DNA of 64,000 bases from Mollicutes bacterium (GTDB lineage: Bacteria > Bacillota_I > Bacilli_A > Izemoplasmatales > Izemoplasmataceae), in the NCBI GenBank assembly GCA_003553945.1, contig PWEL01000013.1, positions 43,526 to 107,525 on the forward strand. Direction: 5' to 3'. The notes beneath the pieces are model-generated. The model had not been told where the DNA came from. It ran no database searches and worked only from the letters and a program-made list of their open reading frames with translations. This document shows positions 43,772 to 49,874 of this stretch, in pieces; positions within the stretch are counted from its first letter, which is position 1; every line of letters begins with the position of its first letter. Both the position numbers and the translations under genes were made by a program.

Positions 43772-45100
43772 TCATTTTGTAAGTCCGAAACCGTATTCTT
43801 CATCATCGATGTTGAATGTCATGTTGAGGCCAGTTTCACTGATCATACCAGTGTGAATATCGTTAAGCACCAGTTCATTCCCGTCAATCTCGAAATCGCC
43901 GTCTTCTTCATGGAACACCTCGTCAGCTTCATCAATGATGGCAAGAGCGAAGGTCCCGTCACCTTCAAGTTCAAGTGTCACATGGTGCTCTACATCATCC
44001 AATTCACCTGATGCTTTAAATTCACCTTGTACATGCTCGGAATAGAATGTCTCCTCGCTGCGCATATCGACCTGACTGGAAAGAAGAAACTCACCGCTCA
44101 CTGCGTACTGTGTATAATCGCCACTGAATTCAAGCTCGTCTTCATCTGTCTCATAGGAAATTTCTCCATCTTCGACAGAATAGGTACCCTCTTCATGAAT
44201 TATGTCTTCCTCATCCTCCGCTACATTTTCAGCTACATAGATGTAATCATTGAAATGCCCCATGATGAGCGTTGCAGTAGTATCATACATCACAGTGCCT
44301 TCCATCTCACGATAGGCAGCGGCGTGATATACACCGGCATACTCAGAGGATGTGGTCGTCTCGAGTGTCTGGGTCTCTCTTGAGGCCATGTCCGAAGCTT
44401 GTATGGGAACCTCTATTTCATCCTCTTCGATACTGCCTTCTACAGGATCCTCATCCTCAGGGTCCAGTTCAATGGTTCCGGCGTCCTCATCGATGGTATA
44501 ATCGCCGACCTCTTCATAAGAGTGCGCCGCGCCACCCATGACGAAGAGGCTCCTGAATGAATAGACACCGCCTGTCATAAGTTCAATCGCATAGTGATAC
44601 TCAATCTCGCCACCCATCGCTTCGACGGTGTGGGAACCGCCGTAATGTCCGAGGTACTCTTCATAACGAATCATAATCGCCATCAGGTGATGGGTTACAT
44701 CGGGGTCGATATCACATTCATGTTCATACATGATGTTCGCCTCTCCATAAGGCATGGTGCTGGTAAAACGCAGATTCCCGTCCTCTACAACAAATGTGGA
44801 AGTCACCGGATCCTCATGCGTCCCTTCGTCATAAACCATCATGTACTCTTCATCGTCCGTCTCACGGACTTCTCCGGTATTGCGTGTGTCCTCGAACTCA
44901 CTGTCAGACGCAAAAGTGAATGTGCCGTCTTCCTCAATACGAAGATAGACAATCAAGGGCATGCCCAAATCCTCGATATCGATTTCGTACTCACCGGCAT
45001 GCTCAAAGGGCTCCTCTTCCGGATCTTCACCATTGCAGGCTACAATGCCGAATGACAGGAAGGCCAAGAGCATCAGCACTCCAAAACATTTGAAATTCAT
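43772..45100 (-). CDS. acidic lipoprotein with a domain shared with the gene at 48320
   Basis: This 442-residue lipoprotein (signal ending IVAC, Cys22) is very acidic and appears all-beta. Residues about 35-130 ('GEYEIDIEDLGMPLIVYLRIEEDG'-like start, later NTGEV...YMMVYDE and LRFTSTM) match the C-terminal domain of the lipoprotein at 48320. The rest looks like two or three lipocalin- or META-like beta units ('EGTYSVEDGEISYETDED', 'GDFEIDGNELVLND'). AGAGGAGATTTTG precedes the ATG at MNFKCFG. It has its own promoter with a TGTGTCA repeat. Function is unknown; secretion and repeats suggest ligand binding. Confidence 0.7.
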   Translation of the reverse strand: MNFKCFGVLMLLAFLSFGIVACNGEDPEEEPFEHAGEYEIDIEDLGMPLIVYLRIEEDGTFTFASDSEFEDTRNTGEVRETDDEEYMMVYDEGTHEDPVTSTFVVEDGNLRFTSTMPYGEANIMYEHECDIDPDVTHHLMAIMIRYEEYLGHYGGSHTVEAMGGEIEYHYAIELMTGGVYSFRSLFVMGGAAHSYEEVGDYTIDEDAGTIELDPEDEDPVEGSIEEDEIEVPIQASDMASRETQTLETTTSSEYAGVYHAAAYREMEGTVMYDTTATLIMGHFNDYIYVAENVAEDEEDIIHEEGTYSVEDGEISYETDEDELEFSGDYTQYAVSGEFLLSSQVDMRSEETFYSEHVQGEFKASGELDDVEHHVTLELEGDGTFALAIIDEADEVFHEEDGDFEIDGNELVLNDIHTGMISETGLNMTFNIDDEEYGFGLTK

Positions 45101-45258
45101 CAAAATCTCCTCTTCTCCTATTTTTTTATATACAATGTGATAACACATCGAAGTACAGAAAAATCGACTTTTGGGGTCAATCCACTCTCAAACTGAAGGG
45201 TGATTTTTTGAAAAGCCACAATAGGAGATTTAAGGATGAGAGATAGTTGTATACTCAA

Positions 45259-45287
45259 ATTGTATCGTTGTATGCTCAATGTGTCAA
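45259..45287 (-). promoter_or_regulatory. sigma-A promoter of the 43772 lipoprotein gene
   Basis: On the minus strand TTGACA and TACAAT are exactly 17 bases apart, giving a leader of about 150 bases. The TGTGTCA repeat overlaps the -35 box. In the 360-base gap up to 45460 the only other clear elements are the divergent promoter and its motif. Confidence 0.7.
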
Positions 45288-45296
45288 TGTGTCATA
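45280..45296 (-). repeat. TGTGTCA tandem operator-like motif (site a)
   Basis: TGTGTCAATGTGTCATA on the plus strand consists of two TGTGTCA units 8 bases apart, overlapping the -35 box of the 43772 gene. Related sites lie at 45419, 49663 and 49786. Confidence 0.6.
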
Positions 45297-45390
45297 TACA
45301 CGCTTTTTTGTTTTCCCTCCGAACAGCATAGTTTTTTAAGTGAAATTCATGTTTAAAAGCTACCTAATGACTACAACTGCGGGATTTCAT

Positions 45391-45419
45391 TTGACCCTGG
45401 CATAATGATGTGATAAAAT
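45391..45419 (+). promoter_or_regulatory. sigma-A promoter of the 45461 gene
   Basis: TTGACC and TAAAAT are 17 bases apart, about 42 bases before the ATG. Confidence 0.65.
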
Positions 45420-45433
45420 GACAGTGTGTCATA
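45419..45433 (+). repeat. TGACA-N3-TGTCA operator-like motif (site b)
   Basis: TGACAGTGTGTCATA sits just after the -10 box, over the expected transcription start of the 45461 gene. That position fits repression. Confidence 0.6.
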
Positions 45434-45460
45434 AAAAGAGAACCCTGGGAGGATGAAATC

Positions 45461-46114
45461 ATGAGAACCGCTGAAGCTTTTTTTAATTGGGCATTCAAGA
45501 CTCGAGCGAACACAGTCATGAAACTTCGCGAAGGCGAAGATATGACAAAAGAGAAAATTTTCCTGAGTTTCTGTTCACACACTCCGGCATTTGTGTCACA
45601 TGGTCCCGAGGGGCTCAACGCTTCAGTCAAGGGTGTCGGATTTTTACCCAAGGATGAATATCTTGAAGAGACACTAGAGGCCTATCTTGAGCATATCGAT
45701 AGCTATGACGGCGATGATAAGGCCTACAGCAAGCGTGGCCTTGAAATCCTAACCAAGTACATGTACGACCCCGATGTACGCCATCGTATTGATTTCACCA
45801 AGATGGGGAGCCTTGAAATGGCCAAGAAGCACAGCTGGGCCAACTACAAGGAAAACCGGGAAGCCACGTTAATCTTCTATCAACCACCGATGGTCTCCTA
45901 CGAGGTTCGCGGTAAAATCGAGATCTACGACGAAAAAGAATCAAAAAAGCAGGAACTCTACCAGCAATTCATCAATGCGCAGCACGATGTCTATCATCGC
46001 CCGAACAAAGCACGCTGGAAGGAAAACCCCGCCTATATATTCCGGATCGAGGAAATATACGATAACTCCGCCTCTAAAGACGGATTCGGCACAAAACTCG
46101 AGTTCCCCTACTGA
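45461..46114 (+). CDS. uncharacterised protein, possibly FMN-binding split barrel
   Basis: This 217-residue soluble protein has a central part 'REATLIFYQPPMVSYEVRGKIEIYD' followed by 'AQHDVYHRPNKARWKENPAYIFRIEEIYDNS'. This resembles pyridoxamine-5'-phosphate-oxidase-like split-barrel flavoproteins, a weak visual match only. The N-terminus is helical and has two cysteines apart from each other's usual metal spacing. GGGAGGATGAAATC precedes the ATG. It is divergent from the 43772 lipoprotein gene, and both promoters carry TGTCA-type motifs, so they may be co-regulated. Confidence 0.5.
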   Translation: MRTAEAFFNWAFKTRANTVMKLREGEDMTKEKIFLSFCSHTPAFVSHGPEGLNASVKGVGFLPKDEYLEETLEAYLEHIDSYDGDDKAYSKRGLEILTKYMYDPDVRHRIDFTKMGSLEMAKKHSWANYKENREATLIFYQPPMVSYEVRGKIEIYDEKESKKQELYQQFINAQHDVYHRPNKARWKENPAYIFRIEEIYDNSASKDGFGTKLEFPY

Positions 46115-46155
46115 TTGATACCAACCGGTCGGTTGTCCTTGCCCCCCTTCCCCTT

Positions 46156-46180
46156 GCCCGCATGCATGCGGGCTTTTTTT
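46156..46180 (+). terminator. intrinsic terminator after the 45461 gene
   Basis: The stem GCCCGCATG / CATGCGGGC is followed by TTTTTTT. Confidence 0.88.
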
Positions 46181-46195
46181 CATGCGGACACCATA

Positions 46196-46229
46196 ACAAA
46201 AGATCTCCCGCGCAGCTGCGCGGGAGATC
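46196..46229 (-). terminator. terminator of the collagen-like lipoprotein gene
   Basis: The perfect 28-base palindrome GATCTCCCGCGCAG / CTGCGCGGGAGATC is followed on the minus strand by TTTTGTTA. Confidence 0.8.
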
Positions 46230-46260
46230 AGGGCCTTTCACAAACTATAATGCTTGTTGA

Positions 46261-48249
46261 TCAAGGCATGAACGCCACGTCGATCTCCTCAGGGGATGTG
46301 TAGACAAGCTGAGGACCGTCGTGCCAGCCGAGAATCATACCGTTGACCATCACATTCTGTCCTTCCTCGAAGGAAAGCAGATGATCTTTCGCCCCTTCGT
46401 CGTCAAGGCTGGCATCATAACGCACTTCGACGAGTTCATCGATATATGCCATGCCTTCTAGCCATTGAAGTGTCAGAATCACATTGCCCTCATCATCCTC
46501 TTCAACACTGTCGACGCTCGGCATGAACATATCGACTCGATGTCCCTGGAAGGCGATCATTTCGTCTTCATCGGTAATATCGGCCTCCTGGATGCTCTTG
46601 ACTGGAGGAAGATCAAAGTTTGATTCAATGACTGAGATATCATCGAGGGAATCGACTTGACGGAGACCTTCATATTCCGCTCTCTGTCCTTCGACGACAA
46701 TGAAATCACCGACATTCAGATCATTGAAATAATCCTCGTCATCATCAACAACATTAATAGCGCCGGTCGCGTCCTCGATATAAAAGGTGCGGTCGTCAAC
46801 AATCGCTGTGACTATACCGTTGACTTCAACTGCTTCCTCATCGTCTGCGGCGATCGCCTCCGCGATAGTCATATCGGCTTCCCCGACAGCAATCGATGCA
46901 GTATGGACCGTGTCATCGATGACTTCTTCAGTTTCTGCGTCGATGAGTTTCATCTCAATCTCATAGGCCCCCATGGCACTGAAGTTCACTGTCCATTCGG
47001 TCATCTCTGAATAGTCGGTGTCAAGGTCAAAACCATCGGAAGGACCCCAGTAGCCTTCATCCGTGAACGAGTATGTCTCACCTTCACTATCCTCGGCGGT
47101 GAAAGTGACCTCTCCGCCCTCGGGCGCACTGGATTCAAATCTGAACCTGACATTCTCGCGGCCCTTGTAGCCTTCCTCATCCGTAACCAAGGCCACATCG
47201 ACCGCAGTGTCCTCGTCGACATTGATAGTCACAGGGATTTCTGCATCGAACCCATAGACTGAATAATACGGAATGACATCGACTGTAACGGTCTCTTCGA
47301 TTCCGGCGATCACTTCTTCGGTATCCGCATCTATCAGCGACATGGTGATATCGAATTCACCGGCTCCGGAGAACTCAAGGGTCCACTCGGTCGTCTCATC
47401 ATAATCGGCAGGTAGTTCAAAGCCTTCCGAGGGCCCCCAGTACCCATCATTCGTGAAAGTATGCGTTTCTCCCTCGCTGTCGGTCGCGGAGTAATCGACC
47501 TCGAGACCTGACATCATCGGCACTGACGTCTCGATTCTGAACCGCACATCATCATAGCCTTCCGGGCCTTCAAGATCAGTAGCGAACGTCACATCGAAAT
47601 CAATCGCTTCGCCAGCCACCACAGGATCCTCCATGTCCACATCGAACGTATAGGTCGAATGGTTCACGACATCCTCGACATAGAGCGTGGTGTCCTCCAT
47701 GACCACCTCTTCATCCGCAGGCTCTTCGTACGCTTCATCAAGATACCAGTCCTCTTCATAAGGAGACTCCCCGAGTGTTTCACCCTTCATGAAGGTGTTT
47801 GGTTTCTCGGTAAGATCCGCAAAGACGACGGTCACTTCCACTGAGAGGGTCCCCTGGGCCACTTCCTTGATCCAGGTCGCTTCATCCTCATCGTATCCGG
47901 GATAGTGTTCAAGATAGGTTTCGAACGCACTCAATCCGTCTTCGCCATCTTCACCGTCCGCTCCATCTTCGCCATCTTCGCCGGCTGGGCCTTGCGGACC
48001 TTCTTCACCATCTTCACCGTCCGCTCCGTCTTCGCCATCTTCGCCGTCTTCACCGTCTTCACCAGCAGGGCCTTCGAGTTCTTCGAGCGCGATGAGCTGT
48101 GTCCATTCATCCTCGCCCTCATAACGCCATTCGATGTGCTCATCCGTTGTCTGGAATTCGATCTCGCGCTCTTCAGGCTCACATCCCGCCATCAGGACGA
48201 ACATGAAGACAAACGTCGCGACAATCACTGTTCTTTTAACCATAGCCAT
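46261..48249 (-). CDS. lipoprotein with collagen-like segment, duplicated beta domains and OB-like domain
   Basis: This 662-residue lipoprotein has a signal ending MAGC (Cys23). A collagen-like run of 14 Gly-X-Y triplets, rich in GED and GAD (about 60-105), follows. Next comes a region starting 'LSVEVTVVFADLTEKPNTF' (InlB-repeat-like), then two homologous domains of about 120 residues that share 'FTNDGYWGPSEGFELPADY' / 'FTDEGYWGPSDGFDLDTDY'. The last ~190 residues look like an OB-fold of the YhcR/DUF5689 type ('VEVNGIVTAIVDDRTFYIEDATGAI'). It follows the 48320 gene closely and is probably co-transcribed. A small hairpin separates ribosome site and ATG. It may be an adhesin or surface-glycan binder; function unknown. 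Confidence 0.7.
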   Translation of the reverse strand: MAMVKRTVIVATFVFMFVLMAGCEPEEREIEFQTTDEHIEWRYEGEDEWTQLIALEELEGPAGEDGEDGEDGEDGADGEDGEEGPQGPAGEDGEDGADGEDGEDGLSAFETYLEHYPGYDEDEATWIKEVAQGTLSVEVTVVFADLTEKPNTFMKGETLGESPYEEDWYLDEAYEEPADEEVVMEDTTLYVEDVVNHSTYTFDVDMEDPVVAGEAIDFDVTFATDLEGPEGYDDVRFRIETSVPMMSGLEVDYSATDSEGETHTFTNDGYWGPSEGFELPADYDETTEWTLEFSGAGEFDITMSLIDADTEEVIAGIEETVTVDVIPYYSVYGFDAEIPVTINVDEDTAVDVALVTDEEGYKGRENVRFRFESSAPEGGEVTFTAEDSEGETYSFTDEGYWGPSDGFDLDTDYSEMTEWTVNFSAMGAYEIEMKLIDAETEEVIDDTVHTASIAVGEADMTIAEAIAADDEEAVEVNGIVTAIVDDRTFYIEDATGAINVVDDDEDYFNDLNVGDFIVVEGQRAEYEGLRQVDSLDDISVIESNFDLPPVKSIQEADITDEDEMIAFQGHRVDMFMPSVDSVEEDDEGNVILTLQWLEGMAYIDELVEVRYDASLDDEGAKDHLLSFEEGQNVMVNGMILGWHDGPQLVYTSPEEIDVAFMP

Positions 48250-48282
48250 AATGTTCGGTGCCTAAGCACCTCGATCCTCCTT
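48249..48282 (-). promoter_or_regulatory. ribosome site separated from ATG by a hairpin
   Basis: AAGGAGGA lies 25 bases before the first ATG, too far for normal initiation. The spacer holds GGTGC-TTAG-GCACC. If that 14-base hairpin forms, the effective spacing drops to about 11 bases. Confidence 0.5.
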
Positions 48283-48319
48283 TTTTATTTTTTCCTATCC
48301 GTCGGATAGGTGGATAACG

Positions 48320-49543
48320 CTACGAATCTTCAACAGGGACCGCCTTGAGATATCCCTCTTCATGTTCATAAGGAAGATCAAAAGTTTCCAGATATCTCAA
48401 ATCGGAAGTGAATACCAGTGTCCCTTCAGACAGTACAAAAGTCGTGTCCTTGTCACGCTCATCATAAACCATCCTGTACGCTTCGTCGCCATCCTCGATG
48501 ACTTCTCCGGTGTTGACCACATCGCTGCACGCTTCATCCCTTGCGAGCGTGAACTGAGAGTTCGAATCGATATTCAGATATATCACTATTGCCATGCCTG
48601 CATCCTCCAGATCTATCGCAAACGCCCCTTCATAGGGAAGCACTTCCTCCCATCTTGCATGCAGGGTGATATCTTCAGCCGGCATCGTGTCATAATCGAA
48701 GGGGGTTTCATACGCCGCGTCCATATACCATCCAGCGAATTCGTGGCATTCCTTTTCAGGCGCTTCGGGAAGAGTGATGGATGCTTCAAAGTCAACCTCG
48801 AGCGCATCTATCCTTGTCCCGCCGTGGGTATTGAAATCTATTGAATAGGACTCGAGCGCCCATTTCGCGTAAAGCGTGACATCCTCATCCGGCATGACAT
48901 CGAAAGTGAAAGGCTCCTCAAAGGTCTCGTCAGTGTACCATCCCTCGAAGGAATGCCCTTCCTTGCTCGGGGCTTCAGGCGGTTCCAGTTCCTCTCCGTA
49001 ATCAGCGACAACGTCCTCGACCTCGCTCCCGCCATAGGTTTCAAAATGAAGGACATACCCTATGGCCTCCCATCTTGCATGCAGGGTTATGTCTTCGCCG
49101 GGCATCGTCGAGAAAACGAAAGGCGTCTCATAGGATTCGTCCTCGTACCATCCTTCGAACTGATAGCCTTCACGCGTAGGTTCACCGGGCGGGTCGATCT
49201 CCGATTCATAATGCGTTTCGATGGTCTCTACTTCGCTGCCGCTGTGGGTCTTGAAAACAATACAATATGTCACAGGCTCGAAGCCTGCATGAACTTCCAC
49301 ATCCTCTGTAACGGCTTCGTTGAAATCGAAGGTCTCTATGGCATCGGGGCAGGTGAACCATCCCGTGAAGTCATGATGGTCCCGTTCAGGACCGGATATG
49401 GCCTCGACATACTCCCCGTCACCGACCTCGATCGTTTCAAGAACTTCATCGCCATCATAGAACGTCACCTCGTAGGTCGTCTCTTCACATGCTGAAAGCA
49501 GCGCTGAACTTACAACCACAACAATAATCGCTAACCACTTCAT
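48320..49543 (-). CDS. InlB-repeat lipoprotein with the shared C-terminal domain
   Basis: This 407-residue lipoprotein has a signal ending LSAC (Cys19). Four InlB B-type (Flg_new/Listeria-Bacteroides) repeats follow, each with an FxGWY core: HDFTGWFT, YQFEGWYED, HSFEGWYTD, HEFAGWYMD; three then close with 'ITLHARW'-like strands. The C-terminal ~95 residues ('GAFAIDLEDAGMAIVIYLNI', NTGEV, YRMVYDE, LVFTSDL) match the N-terminal domain of the 43772 lipoprotein. CTGAGGAGTGAGGAT precedes the ATG at MKWLAII; the longer ORF start is not used. A terminator-like hairpin lies in the leader. It is a likely surface adhesin or binding protein. Confidence 0.75.
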   Translation of the reverse strand: MKWLAIIVVVVSSALLSACEETTYEVTFYDGDEVLETIEVGDGEYVEAISGPERDHHDFTGWFTCPDAIETFDFNEAVTEDVEVHAGFEPVTYCIVFKTHSGSEVETIETHYESEIDPPGEPTREGYQFEGWYEDESYETPFVFSTMPGEDITLHARWEAIGYVLHFETYGGSEVEDVVADYGEELEPPEAPSKEGHSFEGWYTDETFEEPFTFDVMPDEDVTLYAKWALESYSIDFNTHGGTRIDALEVDFEASITLPEAPEKECHEFAGWYMDAAYETPFDYDTMPAEDITLHARWEEVLPYEGAFAIDLEDAGMAIVIYLNIDSNSQFTLARDEACSDVVNTGEVIEDGDEAYRMVYDERDKDTTFVLSEGTLVFTSDLRYLETFDLPYEHEEGYLKAVPVEDS

Positions 49544-49565
49544 ATCCTCACTCCTCAGGACAAAT

Positions 49566-49595
49566 GAAAAAAAGCATGCTAAAGACTGCATGCTT
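49566..49595 (-). terminator. leader terminator (possible attenuator) before the 48320 gene
   Basis: On the minus strand AAGCATGC-AGTCTTTA-GCATGCTT is followed by seven Ts, ending only about 25 bases before the ATG and roughly 85-115 bases after the promoter. It must be read through for the lipoprotein genes to be expressed. Confidence 0.75.
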
Positions 49596-49662
49596 GACTG
49601 AATGGTGTCATCAAAAGACTCAGGCGGGAAATGTAATGATACATACCAACACCCCCGTTTTG

Positions 49663-49679
49663 TATGACACAATGACACA
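49663..49679 (-). repeat. TGTGTCA tandem operator-like motif (site c)
   Basis: On the minus strand TGTGTCATTGTGTCATA has two TGTGTCA units 8 bases apart, nearly identical to site a. It lies just downstream of the -10 box of the 48320 gene. Confidence 0.6.
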
Positions 49680-49689
49680 TCGTAATTAT

Positions 49690-49717
49690 ATTATAAACAA
49701 TCAACGGAAAAAATCAA
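49690..49717 (-). promoter_or_regulatory. promoter of the 48320-46261 lipoprotein operon
   Basis: TTGATT and TATAAT are 16 bases apart on the minus strand, with a second TATAAT 5 bases further on. Within the 331-base gap 49544-49874 the features seen are this promoter, sites c and d, the leader terminator and the recD2 terminator. Confidence 0.5.
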
Positions 49718-49785
49718 ACATTTAAATGAATAAATGACGGGAAAATTAATGGCAGGCACAAAAAAAGGCGAAAGTAAAAGAGATA

Positions 49786-49798
49786 TGACATTTTGTCA
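49786..49798. repeat. TGACA-N3-TGTCA motif (site d)
   Basis: TGACATTTTGTCA is a perfect palindrome of the same form as site b. On the minus strand it contains TTGACA with TACTTT 17 bases further, a possible second, weaker promoter toward the 48320 gene. Confidence 0.4.
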
Positions 49799-49835
49799 AA
49801 AAAATGTTTTATAATTGCAAAGCATTGTTAGTCTT

Positions 49836-49870
49836 TTTTTAAAAAAATACGCCTGGCAGTGAGGCGTATT
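49836..49870 (-). terminator. terminator of recD2
   Basis: AATACGCCT / AGGCGTATT flank CACTGCC, followed by a T run. The stem begins 4 bases after the recD2 stop. Confidence 0.88.
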
Positions 49871-49874
49871 CTTT

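Noticed and set aside
46202-46229. Perfect palindrome as a recombination or origin site
   Set aside because: It is followed by TTTT on the minus strand right after the lipoprotein gene, so it is best read as a terminator.
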